Under the pieces are notes generated by a model that saw nothing but the letters and a program-made list of their open reading frames with translations, did no database searches and was not told the DNA's origin. A program made the position numbers and the translations under genes. From positions 27,661,378 through 27,725,377 of the forward strand of contig OX359248.1 of the NCBI GenBank assembly GCA_947179485.1: a stretch of DNA of 64,000 bases. The letters are read 5' to 3'. This document shows, one piece after another, positions 1 to 13,571 of the stretch (position 1 is the stretch's first letter; every line of letters begins with the position of its first letter). This DNA comes from Allacma fusca (Eukaryota; Arthropoda; Collembola; Symphypleona; Sminthuridae).

Positions 1-580
1 ACAATCCCGCCAGTGATAACTCCGCCGAAGCAACCCCGATGATTTAATCCCGATCTCAATAGTTTTTAATCCCGCCAACCATAACCCCGCTGACGATATT
101 CCCGAACCAAGTTTTATTGTATTAACTTCAGTAAACAATAATTGTATGCTCCTATTATTTAATAGTATCCATCTCCTTGATAACAAGCTGTGTACTGTTG
201 ACAGACTGGCTGTTTTGATATGTACCTATATTGTGAATTGTGACATGTGTATGTAGCTGCTCCACTACACCATGTTCATATAATAAAAGTGAAGACACAT
301 GCATGCATTGACTTGATGACTGCCGTTCTCGTTGCAGCATTGTAACCAATGAATTTTGCTTCTGCTTGAATTTATGAATGCATAAGTTTATTACTTTTGA
401 TATTGAGTGATAAATTGTTGTATTTTCACGGTTGTTATAGCAACATTAATTTATATTCATTAAATTCTGTTTCATTGTATGGCGGGATTATCTCATTAGT
501 TGTCGGGATTATCGTGAGCGGGATTATATATGTCGGTCAAATTGACAGCGGAATACTGTTCGCGGGAATACCCTATTGGC
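1..580. repeat. Inverted clusters of AATCCCG units (fold-back-like element)
   Basis: The left end (about 1-110) holds several degenerate units starting AATCCCG, each followed by about 10 bases (near 3, 44, 67 and 87). At about 481-580 the complementary CGGGATTA units appear in inverted orientation (near 483, 503, 519 and 562). The AT-rich middle has no convincing coding sequence. Inverted subterminal clusters of short repeats are typical of non-autonomous DNA transposons. The left boundary is cut by the window edge, so terminal repeats and target-site duplications cannot be seen. The element class is inferred. Confidence 0.5.
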
Positions 581-1277
581 ACTTGCAACCGTCAACAATA
601 ATCACTCTTCTATATCGTTCACTTCCACATCTCTGTGCGCATTCAAACTATACCGCGCGACGCTCGCATGAAATAGTCTTACTTTTCTACACCGTTCACT
701 TCCTCATCGCTGTCTGCATCCTGTATAATCAAAATCAATTCCAGAATCCAGATCGTGGTGTGTGTAAACAATTCAAACTATGCGGCATAGCCCAGGTACC
801 ATAGAGTTTATGCGCTACTACTCGATCGGGCCTTCAACGTACTTTCCAAGTTCCCAACTTCCACAGTACTATCTGCTCTAATAATTCCAGACCGACACGT
901 CTCTCTGTGCGTTCATATCTGCCACGAATGTTGTCTGCTATGGAATTCAATTCTGTCTCCATGCATTACAATTGCAATCTATTTACTCTTCGGAGGACTC
1001 TTCGACTGTTCACATACTTCATCTTTCAATCTAATATCGATCTATTACTTTCTGTTCAGTAAACAGCGTACACGAATTTTTCTGCAAGCGGGACACAACA
1101 CGATTTGTTATTTGCGAAACCCATACTTCGGAACATCGTGTTTGAACTGATGAATAGCTCCTTAGGAGCTTACATGTTATTGCGTGTAGTCAAGTATGAA
1201 TGTTATTGAGTAAAGGTTCGAAAACTAAGTCATCTTCATTTGCTTAATTGACAACACGTAGGTCTTCTGATCGGGAT

Positions 1278-1610
1278 GGGACAATTTCGAAACATAAATA
1301 TGGATCCCATATTACTTCGGGACAATTTTGGATCATTAATATTGATCCCGTAATATTTCGGGGCGAAATCGGCACAAATAGTTTTGCCCCGAGTCATTTC
1401 AGGTTAGGATTGGCATAAATATTGTATTCAAAGGATTTCGGGACTTGGAGGAATTTTCTGCCGGATAAAATGTTTTATTTCAAGGATTTCGGGTTGGGAC
1501 GGAATTTTCTGCTGGAGAAGTAGAAACCCAAAAACATTTTATATAAAAAACAAAGCTGCTCTGAATCCCGAAATACCACGGGGACAATATTTGTACCATC
1601 GAATTATCCC
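1278..1610. repeat. 41-bp tandem repeat array with an inverted copy (fold-back structure)
   Basis: Three adjacent 41-bp units lie at 1278-1318, 1319-1359 and 1360-1400. All begin GGG(A/G)C and end in ATTTC or ACTTC. Three more divergent units follow at 1401-1439, 1440-1490 and from 1491. The last two share an internal GGAATTTTCTG-type segment. On the opposite strand 1570-1610 is again exactly 41 bp and matches the same unit. Direct units facing an inverted unit could fold back, as in Foldback-type transposons. The unit carries the same CCCG-rich flavour as the repeats at 1-580, so the two may be related. Confidence 0.6.
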
Positions 1611-1649
1611 GTCCCGAACCGATACCCAGTACCTACAAAAACACTCCAA

Positions 1650-4600
1650 AATGTGATTTATATGTGGCATTTTCTAGAGCTACGTCGGAGAGTGAAGTAA
1701 AAGTGAAAATTGGTGATACCGACCAGCAAAGAATATTAATTGAGGGGAGTAACTCGATATATACTACCGAAGTTTTTTAAGGTTTCTAATGGTTAATTTC
1801 AATGAATTAGCTTCATGCGGGACTAACTCCTAGCCACTATCAACGGGTCAAACGTAGGGCATGTACAGGGCCTGGGTGGGAAGTTTTCCAAGAGCCCTCA
1901 ACCATGATTTTTTGATCTGATGTAATGTAATGTAAACTATTTGAAATGAGTTGTTTTACTCGAATGTAATCCTCTTATACTAAATTACATTGCCCTGCGA
2001 AGCGGGCTACCTTTCTAGTGCTAATTAATATGCAGCTCCTGTTTAGCTGTGCTGTAACGTTTAACTATCGTTTAATAACCTGAAGAAAAATAGGTAAGTA
2101 GTAGGCTCTATCCACATAATATTTACCGAGTAACGCTTCAAATAAAGAATTTGGCAACCCCTAATACCCTTTGTAACGCCCACTTAACGCTATTATTCTA
2201 TATGACCACTGCAACTGAGTACAATTATTTTTTAATAACAATAATAACCTTTTATGAATTAAAATTGCTGTGCAATTCAAAATTCAACCTCTGTAGGTTG
2301 AGACAATAATTTGTACCTGTTTTATTTTATAATATAATTTTACATAATATTCCAAACGGTTTTTGTCTATACAAATATTTTGTACTTTCAAGTATTAAGT
2401 TTCTTGGATCCTGGACGAAATTATTTTCAATGTGTCAGTTTGATATTGACTAATTATTAGACGCTTGGATTTATTATTGTGAGCTTTCTAAGTGGAGAAG
2501 CAACTTGTAATGAAATTTCCGAAGCTATTGGATAATAAATAAAATTTCCTTGAAATGAAAGCATAACACATGAGGGTAGTAGATAGCAACCATCCCCTAT
2601 AATGATTCGTAATGGTGGTGTGGAAGTTGTCGAATAACCACTGACCCATGGATTCGTTACTTTTTATATTAATCTGTCCAAATTTTTGATTTTTTGTCCA
2701 AGTTTTGGTAAAAATTTTTGATTTTGTCAAACTTCTTGGTAAAAATTTTGAAAACCCAAAAATGGCCACCATGCAATTTCACTAACGGTAAAATGGACTG
2801 CTGAGGTGAAAAATTAAAAGCAAAATGGTGTTCATGCAGCGTTCATTCAAATCAATACGGTCTAGGTGCATCGTATGTTTTACTATGTATGTACATATAT
2901 GCATGCGCATAGTTCTTTTTGCTTTTCGTGAAAACTGCATGTAGACCGTTTTACTTTCAGGGTGGCCTGGAGTTCATTTTTCCTTCAGGCGAAAAGTCAT
3001 TGGTCCATTTTTCTTTTCATCGAAACTGCATTTTCTGCCTCTCAGCCGATGATGTGATACACATAGAATACATGGTATAATAGAAATCAAGTAAGTATAT
3101 TAGAATGATTGATCTTATAAAATGGGTTAGGATCAACATTTATATGCGAATATTGGAATGCCCCCAAGGTATAATTAACTTGTAGTAGACAAAAAACTCA
3201 CGACTAGTGAGAGAAGTAATATGTACTGCTTTTACAGTGAAGGTGAAGAGAAAAGGCCTAAAAAGTAACCAACAAACACTCTCATTATCAGCTGGATAAT
3301 GGTACTGTATTATTTTGTGGAAGGAAAGATTATGCAGTAGTATGGGTTTGGTAGTCTTCTGTAGTGATAATTTTCAGCATTGAAGTTAGTATAATGTGCT
3401 ATCAAAATGTGATTATTTGACATCATTAATATGACATTTCAGTTTTCAGAACATTTGTCTTCTACAACCACGTTACAAGAATTGTGAGGATGGACGAACC
3501 CACAAATTGAAGCATTCAATCATAATCCCTCATAATCCTAGTGGAGAGCAGCAGTAAGTAACCTCAATGAGAAAAGTAGAATTACAACTATCGCTACTTA
3601 ACATCCGCTCACTGTTTATGTATGTGGACTGCCTTGGCTCGGAAATCGCCAAATTAATTATAATTTCAGTTAATAGACCTATACCTTATGATCTGTGGGG
3701 TAAAACTTGTATGTTTATCTTACAAAAAAATAAGGCTTTGTCTTCATTCAAATATAACTGACACGTGCGAATTTCCATCTTTGGCTCAGTTTACAGGTGT
3801 ACTCACCTTGTGGGACACACGGAATTAATTATTCTTGAGTACTCTTTCAGATTCCAAAAATCTCCAGCTGTTTAGCAATAAAGGACTGCCACAAAAAATG
3901 TTCAGTTCATAGGGAGTCCCGCATTTTCCAATAATGGGGGAATATTCTGCAATTCATTGTTTTTATTTTAAGAAGTACGTCAGCCATATCTGTAAAATAT
4001 GTATGTTTAATAATATCAAGTTCTGCACATTATAGGGCGTAAAATGGGGCAGCCAGGCAGCTAATTTCCTAAACCAACAATAATTATCCAAAGAAATATA
4101 TAGTACTAAGTGTTAGATTGTACAGATCAACTTCCAAATATGCTCACAATCAGTCTGCAGTGAATCTGCATGACAACCTACAGTGTTATGTAATACCACC
4201 CTAAATTCTATATCTCATATGTTAAAGTCCAATGAAGTAATACTCTGCAAAAATCCTGAGTAATTACTGAACATTGAATTTCCCAAATTACTATACATTT
4301 GTACTAATGTCAGTTTTGATAAAATCACAATGCAAATTGAAATGATATAATAAAAAATGTTACATAGTAAATGTAGACAAATTAAAGGTGCGTTAACCCT
4401 TGTTTGAAGATAAACCTGTGTGGAAGGTATGGCGAAATGGTGAAGTATAGACTACTGCACTGTAGCTTACTGTGTCAGGTTGCAAATGGATTGTTACCTC
4501 ACAATTTTGGTCTCTTCACGTGCCAATCTCGTGAATGTATAATAAAAATTCAATCGAATATTAAGTATTATAGCATTTCTTGAACTACAATGTAGGAATA

Positions 4601-7600
4601 GATAAAAAATAATAATTGTTAAATTCGAGACATTTGGAAAATGAGCCGCCAGTGATGAAACTTGTCTTTGTCATATATACTTATACTTTCGTATACGTAA
4701 GTACGTACTGTAAGTATGTATATACTGCCGGTTTCGCCCTTCACTCTTGGACAATATTGGAGATTGCCTTAATAATTCATTAAGAACACCATTCTTACAG
4801 CTAGGAACTTTGAAGCAACCAACAACGTTACTTTTCTTTTCCGTTTTTTGTCATTGAACCTAAAAATTGAAGTAATTACTTGTCGCCATGACTGTGTTAC
4901 ACTACCAGCTTGTGTATGTGTACATATGTAATTATATGTAGATAAGAAAAAAAGATATCCTCGAAGAAGTTGTCCCACGTATAGATTGACAAATAAATTT
5001 GTTGAAACCATTTCACCTTGATTTAAGAGCCATACTATTTACAGTAAGATCAATTAGTCATATATCCAGGTTCAAAACCAATTTATGATCAAGAAGTATT
5101 TTAATTTGTCAGGGTAAATGAGGGTGGTAAATGATGGTCAGGGAAAATACGGCATTAGATTTACTATCAGAATACATTTCAAGTGATCATTACTCGTAGT
5201 ACAAGTCTTACGAAGGAGAGAGTTTCCTGATGCAATGGGTATTTTTTGTTCCAGGTTTTACAATCTTGAGTAGAAAGTGTTAATTTTATGTATTTCAGTA
5301 AAAGGAGTGTGGTTGTAGACTTAAACTTGCACGTAATGTTCATACACGATGAACAAAAGTATTACACTGACACAAGGAGTCACATTTTTATTCAGTCTGC
5401 ATTGCTCAGCAAAATGTACAAAATCCAATGATTACTGAAATATTGTCTAGGATTGTGAAAGTGCTTATATGTATGCTACATCACATATATCATAGTTGAT
5501 AGTGGCCTATGAGTGTATATACTGTCATCATGGGTGCTCCTACCTGAGATATAGTTTTTACTAGTCACTTAAGTTGGGCAGATTTGATGATTTACAAGAA
5601 CAAGAACCACAACTCTGGTAATGAAAATGTGTTACAGAGGTCAGAAAGTTTTTATATGAAATTGCAGAGTTTATCGCATGTGTCAAAAGAATTTGTAGCG
5701 TCATAACTGCATATCATCTTAAGAGTAATTTATTCTAATACTCGAAAACAAATGTTTAAGAATTATTATAGTTTTTTTGACAGCAATAACTATGTCATAT
5801 TAAACTATTATGATGCTGTGCTCACCCTGAAGAAGATAAAACAATTTTATCGCTTTCATCCAGTCAAATGTTCTCACCTTCAAAGCGTCCTCAACTCTCG
5901 GTAAAGGTTCTGAGTTCAAATGGTAACTGCAAATCATGAAGAAATACGAATTCAAGGGAAATTATAAAATTACCATCGATATATTCCGGACCAGGGCTTC
6001 TATAGTTTCGTAAATGTATTCAATTTCCTATAAACATAGATCATCCAATGGACTTTGGAATTTCAAGAATTTCACAACGTTACCATTATTTTACTTACAC
6101 ATGTGATCAGGCAATAGTAACCATTTTGATGGAGTAAAGTAGCAATTGAAGTGAAATTAATAAAAATTGGATGCATGCAACATGCTAAGATTTTGAATGC
6201 AACAGAATATTTTTATTACACAATGTCAATTGACTACCGAGTGTCATAGCATTTATCTTGAGGGTTCGACCGACATTACGCAAATCCAGGTGAGAACTGC
6301 AAGGAAAAATTGCATTGAAATTCTACTAAAGGTTAAGCTTCCAGAACCTTGCTTAACATTTTTTTAGAACGTTTTCATCTTCCTGTCAAGAAAATAAGAG
6401 ATGTGAGAGAGGTGTAATGCGATTTTTTATGGGGAAAATTTCCAGTATACATCAAAGTAAATAAAATTGTAATAATTTATTTGTAATATACATATACAGC
6501 ATGATATATTTTTTTCACTAACTCGGTCTGTTAAAAAATTACTGATATTTTAAGGGAAGTGCGAAATTGAAAAACTGAATGAAGAAAATTATTAGCATTT
6601 TCACGAAAAGAACGCAAAGGTTACTTGTAAGACAATCTCACAATTAGGTGGTAACGAGCTGCGATTTGATAAAATCCTGGATAATTTGTGCAAAGTAATT
6701 GAGCTTAGATTTATAATGGTGTCTTAATGAGGGTCTCTCACCTGAAAACTTTTTATGATGTCCCCGGTCCCATAAGCGAATTCCCAGCTTCAAATTTTGA
6801 AACTTTTTTGAACGTGTGAAATTCTAGCCCATAGAATGTTTCAAGAGTGGGAGTTTCGTGTTTGACGTTGCGAAAATCGACTGGTAATTTCGTTTAACTT
6901 GACAAAAGGAATTTTCCTATGACACATCATTTAGTTGTCCGTCTTATTCACAAATGGAAAGCCCAAGTATCCTATGTTTATTATTTTAACAACTTCTTAC
7001 TGCTGAAGCCAATTTCCAGCAAGTCACTGAAGTCATTAAACCAATTTGACCAAATTGAATTTCAATGTCGGCTACCTAATCAGGTATCTATTTATGTAGG
7101 GGTTTCCCGTTGCATCGAAAAAATGTGTCTGTCTAAAAAAACCTGATGTTTTCATTATCAGTAAAATATGTGCCATGATGCTACAAATGGAAAATACCAG
7201 TTTGGCATTTCCAGGAAAAAGTACATGTTGTTTGCAGAGTATTATTATCACCTCAACTTGATTTTTCTTGTCTGCTTCATTGATGAGGAGCTTCTAAGAA
7301 TGTAGATTTTTCATAAATGATGTTATGTAAATACTCTTTCCTGCTTCTTTGAATTTGGTCAGAAAATGCATCTTTAATACAGAAATACATACTGTATCTA
7401 TAAAATATACAACAGTACATAATAACTGGTTCAATGCTACTAGAATTGCACAGCTCAATGACCATCCGTGAAATTCAGTTAAAAGGAACAGAAACTGGAT
7501 TCGTCATTTCATACAAAAGCTTCTTGGGAATGAAAAATGGTGACTATTTTATTCGTGGTGTCCTATTTAATAATTATATTTAAACATGCGCAGGTTTAAT

Positions 7601-10204
7601 GTATTTTAGCAAACGTTTCTTACTCACGAACGTGTGTCTCTTTTGTTGTTTGCAAGACCATTGACACTATTATAGTAACTCGTTTGGTCTTTTAAAGGAA
7701 CAATTTATTTGACTCCTACTTACCTTATATCTTACAGATATAAATACTTTTGTATAAACGTTGCTGAAACTTTGATTTTTCCCAATCCTCAATGAAAGGA
7801 CTGATAAAAGCAAGGGGTTGTAATAATTCCGTAAAAGCAATTGAGTTTTTAAATAAAAATTTGCAGACATTGCTCACCCTAATTATTACAAATATTGGAG
7901 TGCAATAACATTTTATTGTGTGATTACAATTTAACAAGTGTAAAAAATATTCACGTCAGTCTAACATAGGAGAAAAGTTTCAGAAAGAATATCCTGCGTC
8001 TAAAAGTTTTTCTTTTAACAGCATTGTTTCCCAATTGTAATGAAATCAATGCTCTCATTAATGCCCTTTCATAAGTACAGGATGGAATCGCACCTCATGT
8101 TGTACGTGCTTTATCTTCTGGGTCTAGCCTATGACGAATCTTCAGCTTCAAATATTTTCACCCCTTTCAGAAAAACTTGGCTTTCAAGGACAGAAGTATT
8201 AAGTAGTAAAAGTAATAATTACATACTGAAGTTTGGAAACCATCCGCTCAAATTTTTAGCAGCATCTTGAGAAAGTCCTTTCAAAACTACTATTTTTGGC
8301 AGATGACCCAAATTGTGGACCATGCTTTGTTACGCTTTCCAGGTTGACTTATATTTATCATTGCATTACTGCCGTAAGTACTGAATCCTTCAGCTCTCCC
8401 GGAATTAGGATCTCTAAAATACTTTTCTAATGTCCCACTACTAGTAGATTTCCATGCCCCTTGAAATCCAACACTTCTATTAATGCCTACATTGGTCAAT
8501 CCCAATGTCGCTACAGTGAAATCTAATAATTTATTCTAAGAGCGTGTTATGGAAATTCTATTTGGACAAATTGCTATTTCAAGAGTATAGAAGGAATTTT
8601 TATTAAAATCAAAGTAATAACTGACCGATCTGTAGATAGGATCCTCCTCTGACAGCAAGATGTCCAACACGAAGTATTTTTCAGCAGTGGAAAATATGTA
8701 AGAATCATTGCAAGAATGCATATGTATGTATGTAAGTACTAGTAGCAAGACCTTCCTCTAAAGCATATTAATTCACTTTATATCTGTAATACCCTCAAAC
8801 TTTGCCAAAACTATAGATGTTCCAGAAACAAAGACTCTGAAAACATATTAGCATATAAGCTAAACAACATATTGAAAACTCCCAAAGCCACTTTTTGTTT
8901 TGGAAATTAATCCAAGGTCACAAAAACAAAGGAGAATTTTAATTTCTAAAAAAACAAATCATGTAATTAATTATACGGTCGTCCTAAATGGCAGGCAACA
9001 GAGGAGGGAATGCATGTCTCTTTTTGCTCCATGCACTCTGTACACCTGTCGAGAATAATTTTCAAGTGAACTACTCAAAGGGAACACAGGCTACTCGTTG
9101 GCCTCTTACAGTTTGTGTTCGAGGTAGAGTAATAATGAGAAGCTACATTTCAATGTAAATATCAATAATAATTACTATGTATAAGTGTTAACTGTCTGGC
9201 TTCGAAATAATTTTAGGAATGGCTCTTAATTACAACAATGAATCTGAATTTTATTTTATAAATATTCAAATAATTGAATAAATTCAATTATTTTTTATGA
9301 AACCTGGGAACATTCAGACATTATTAGGGGGAAATATTAAAGCTGCTTCATTTTTTACACGCTATTATCTGTATTTCCAGGGCTGGGTACGACTGAGAAG
9401 CAAAAAAATGTATACTCTTCTTTTAATACACATACATACATGCATGTAGTGTTAAATAAATAAATGTTTGAATTGAAGTAGCCATTTCGTGTTAATAGCG
9501 TTGGGTGCAAGTAAGCAAAGCACTTGCAAAGTGAGTTACATACTTGACATAACTACTACGTTTCAATCGCATTCCCTGTTTGTTAAAAAAAAGTAAGTTA
9601 CTGCACCACAAAGTTCAAGAACTTGCTGGAGACTCTCGATTGCACAACTTTAATAATTATACATACATACTCGTACATTTCAAGAGGACTCTTACAATTA
9701 GTAGCTGTTCATGATGGGAAGTTCATAACTTGAAAACATTTATTTCCTCCCTTGCGTAGCATTATTATTAGAATAATTTGCATGCCACCCCACTTACCAC
9801 TGCCTTTTGATATTGGATTGAGTAACCTTCCCACCTCAGGAACAATCATAATAATTCAAGACTATAGACCTAGCTTAACAATGCTCATTTGGAAAAGGCA
9901 GGGTTTACGGTTTACATTTGCTGACAATGAGAGATTCACAATCCTTCCCTGAGTCAAGTAAAATGTGAAGCGTACCCATCCTGAGCCTGCAACTCTGATT
10001 GTAAGTTGTTTTTGCCACCCTCAACCACGAGAGAAAAAAAGGTGATGCCAATACTAGCTAATCCAATACCTTTCGATTTCCTTTAGAAACCGGTTCTAAC
10101 ATGTAGGAACTACCCATTGGTGTAACTTAAGGGAAGGTGTCTGTATTAAAATTCTCCGACTCCCCAATTTTTTAACCAACTCACATAAAATTATTTCCCT
10201 TTAG
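1650..10204. other. Gene-poor AT-rich stretch
   Basis: No coding region here could be tied to a known family. Open frames are short and lack codon or splice support. The stretch carries scattered ATGTATGTA/TACATACAT runs (near 2884, 8711 and 9424) and one short - strand frame at 8290-8535 that may be a decayed coding remnant, listed separately. Confidence 0.5.
8290..8535 (-). pseudogene. Possible coding remnant, unidentified
   Basis: On the - strand a frame of about 80 codons stays open from about 8535 to a TAG at 8290. It has a balanced, polar composition rich in Ser, Gly and Asn (for example TNVGINRSVGFQGAW, and SQPGKRNKAW near its end). Just past the stop, the - strand reads LSQDAAKNLSGWFPNFS before further stops, so a longer decayed sequence is possible. 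No splice sites or family could be assigned. It could equally be a chance open frame. Confidence 0.15.
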
Positions 10205-10606
10205 CCATCTTCATACTTTTTGAGTTACGAAGTTCATGAATGTGAAATTGTTTGTAGCGTCTGGCCATACACTCCATGGAATAACAATGAAGTTGTAGTA
10301 AAACAGCTCAAACAGCTGCAAATGAGTTGTGGAGACGTATCCGTGCTTATGGTAATCACAACTTACAATTCTCAAAGCTACCTTCATAAAGTAAGTGAGA
10401 AACATCTGTTTGAAATGTATGCGCATAATAACCTACCTTAACAGAATTACGGCTTCACCATACCAAAACCAACGAGTCAATAGTAAGTAGTCTTGCGTGA
10501 ATTCAAGATATTTCAGCTCCAACCTACGGATATAAGATATAAAGGGTGCTTGTCTCTTTGTCTTGATTCTGGAGGTTACGCTGAACAACTTGTTATCTCT
10601 CATTAG
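10205..10606 (+). CDS. Candidate two-exon coding fragment, unidentified
   Basis: A clean acceptor (TTTCCCTTTAG) precedes a 186-base open block at 10205-10390, which ends at a strong GTAAGTGAG donor. After a 126-base interval, the acceptor at 10511-10516 (TTTCAG) opens a block at 10517-10606 in matching phase 0, ending with TAG. The encoded 91 residues include several cysteines (HECEIVCSVWPYTPW early, YKGCLSLCLDSGGY late). No upstream exon or start codon was found and the protein is not recognised. Splice-site quality and phase continuity are the only support. A chance open frame remains quite possible. Confidence 0.25.
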
Positions 10607-11114
10607 TAGGCGTAAACGTAAACTAAACTCAGAAATAAAAATTCAATGATGTTCATGCATATCTATATTTATATGTAACGGATGCATTCTTGCATTTATG
10701 GCCTAACAAGAGTATAATTACTTAGAAATCGGCTTTAGAGAAATCTGAGCCTATACTGAAACCATGGCATGGTTTGTAACCTAAGGATTTTTTAAATTCA
10801 TGCCAGGGAGTTGTATTTTCTTTAATTTATTGCAACTTGTGCTGTCTTTTGTTGGTGTCTGGATACATGTCGACGTCATTGAAGGGAGCAATATTTTTTT
10901 ATGAGATTATTAATAGTTTCTTCATAGAAAAGGTTTCGTGGTTGTCTCATTCATTTGTCTGACGTCCGGTATTTTTGAAAATTTATGGAAATGCACTGAT
11001 TGTCATAAAACGTTACTTGCAGGGACCTCAATCTCCTCAATATTCTTCTTGTTGTAATACACTCTTGTCAAGTTCTTATATGAAATTAGCAAATCAGCAC
11101 GAATTTTGTGATTT

Positions 11115-11165
11115 GTAAATTTTATAGTGGACCACAGAATATCTTAGATCCACTATAAAATTTAC
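11115..11165. repeat. Perfect 17-bp inverted repeat, 17-base loop
   Basis: The arm at 11115-11131 (GTAAATTTTATAGTGGA) is repeated as its exact reverse complement at 11149-11165, around a 17-base spacer. The RNA would form a stable but AT-rich stem-loop. No flanking feature indicates its role. Confidence 0.7.
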
Positions 11166-13537
11166 GTTTCTTCCCAGGAATTGAATGGTAGTGTGAATAT
11201 ACATATCTATATATAGATGATTATTCTATACAATTTAAACGCGCTGTGTGTACAATGTTGTTTGGGTAATTGTGTAGGATGCATTTGTATGTACATATGT
11301 ATGTATATAAATATAAGCAAGTATCGTAATTTGTTGAAATCCTTCCACGCGTAATTACTATAGGGACGCGATAACAAATGTTTGAAAGTGCGTTAGGTGT
11401 TGTTTACGGAAACTATGACAAAGTTGAGTAGACGACAGTTTTTAAGTGACTACTAGAACTATTTCCCCATCATGAATCAATTGGACGTCAAGATCTAAAA
11501 GCCTCGTTGCCCACATTGTCTTCCTACGGTTATAATGAACTGATTGTGAGAACCACCCTTTGGTGATGAGTTACTAAATGTCCCGTTTACACTCCCCCCC
11601 ATGTGAATATAATAATATCGGCTACGACTAACAAAGAAGCATCTCAAATTTTTCGAAATAGATCTTCGAAAAAAATATAAGTGTAATATCATAAGCTTAT
11701 TTTTAAACGCTAGTAATTATTTTAATAGCCAATGCCTACAGGTAATTTTTTTAAGAAAAGAGGTTGTAGCTCTAGCTTGTGTACTCAATCCCAAATATTC
11801 AGTAATGCCTCTTATCCAACCACGTTATTTGGAACTTTTGCTTCAAGGTCAGCTCCTTATCCATTACTTACTTTACACTTAACTTTCTTAAAAATGCAAT
11901 GGAAATACTGCATTAATTATTTATTACAATCAGTCCTTTTAATGCTGTATTTATGAAATACAATTTGTTTATTTATTCCATATTAATTAGTTTAAGGAAA
12001 CGATTGAATCTTTTATTGTCGAGATTGTCCAGTAGTTGTACAAATCTCTTATGATGTTAAGGCTTCGTGTTATTAGTTAGAGCTAGGACTAACAAGTTCT
12101 TCTGATGAAATGAATATAATCCTTTTGACCATTAATTGTTTCCAATGATTACTGGTATTGAAACCTTATGTTGTACCGTTGCATGGTCGCCACAATTGAT
12201 TTGCTTTACAATGCAACTCACACTCAGCAGTTGGTCTTCCAGAACTGCCACAGTGACCGACATTAGCAAGCAATTAAATATTAAAACACATCTGACACAT
12301 TAGTTTTAATGCAGATGTTACTACTAGTGGAAGTCTGCGAATGCTAACAAATGATGACAGGATAGAGTTGGATTCTCATATGTTAATTTTTAATAATTAA
12401 TATGTAGTTTACATGCATGTACATATGGAGGCAATTTCAAGTATATAGCCTCCGGACTCCTGTCTCAACTCCCCTCAATAGAAGAGTTATAAAACCATTA
12501 AAATTCACTGTTACACACGGAATACAGAAAATCTCTCAAGAATTCAGCTAGTGTGCATAATCCAACTGGATTGAGAAATTTTTCCTAATTTTGCAAATCC
12601 CGTTAATTCTGCAAATTCGCATGTGTTGAAAAAATTCAAATTCATTTGTTTAAATCTTTTAGGACATTATATTTCTTCATGGCCTGACGCTAGGAAGTGT
12701 AAAGCTTAAAATGCTTATTACAACTTCGCAACTCCGATTTCATATCAAGAAATATTACTAATTGCTCATGTTTTTAATAATATGTACATACATATAAAAG
12801 TTTTCGAAATTACTGTCAACAATGAAATTAATGTAATTTTCAGTTTTCACTGCAGTACTTGCCTGTTTTAGAATCTATATTTATGTTTTTGGCTCCCACG
12901 TTTGTTTTGACCCACGTGTTTGATCCGTCAATAGCAAAGTACATAATGAGACTGTGTAAATTGTTATTCCTCTATTATTATAAATATGTTATGAATACGT
13001 TGAAATTTAAACAAACAAATTTGTAGATGTAAATAGGACGGAGCGTTCTGAATCAGATCAATCAAACGGTTATTAAATTCAATTTAATACACGTATGTAA
13101 GTTACTCTGTGTAGGGTTTATATTGGGCATTGTATCAAGCATTGATTGACCTGCTACACGATGAACGTTAGTACACGTGAAATGGATAGTGGAATGATTA
13201 GAACGTTTACTTTTCAAATTAATTGAGACTAATACAGTCGGTCAATAATTGACCTGGTGACTAACCAGAATTATAATTATTATTGATTTCTAGAAAGCAC
13301 GTGAACTTCGTCTTGGTTCCATACCATTCAGCCTCATTTGTGGGTCAACCATCAGGTATTATTTCACTGTGTTCAATAGTGAAGGAACGTCTTGTGAGCC
13401 GTGTATAAAATGATGTCTTATATAAACCAGCACAGTATGCATTAGGAGCATTATATAAAATATTACTTACCACTGAGATTCTACAATTTCGCAATTTCCA
13501 CATGTTATGGAAATAAGCCAACATGCACATTTCAGCT

Positions 13538-13539
13538 CG

Positions 13540-13571
<32 letters not shown>
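13538..13571. repeat. CT/TC microsatellite
   Basis: Near-pure CT dinucleotide repeat with one TTC interruption. A second CT tract lies at about 15427-15455. Confidence 0.9.

Noticed and set aside
397-804. 135-codon + strand frame
   Set aside because: Starts at TTG, lies across the inverted AATCCCG repeats and has no recognisable domain.
5030-5075. GGTTCAAAACC resembling a tRNA B box
   Set aside because: No T-arm stem, A box or acceptor stem could be built around it.
7739-7878. Exon-like - strand block with acceptor and GTAAGA donor
   Set aside because: Only about 47 open codons, no partner exon in phase and no family. Expected by chance in a window this size.
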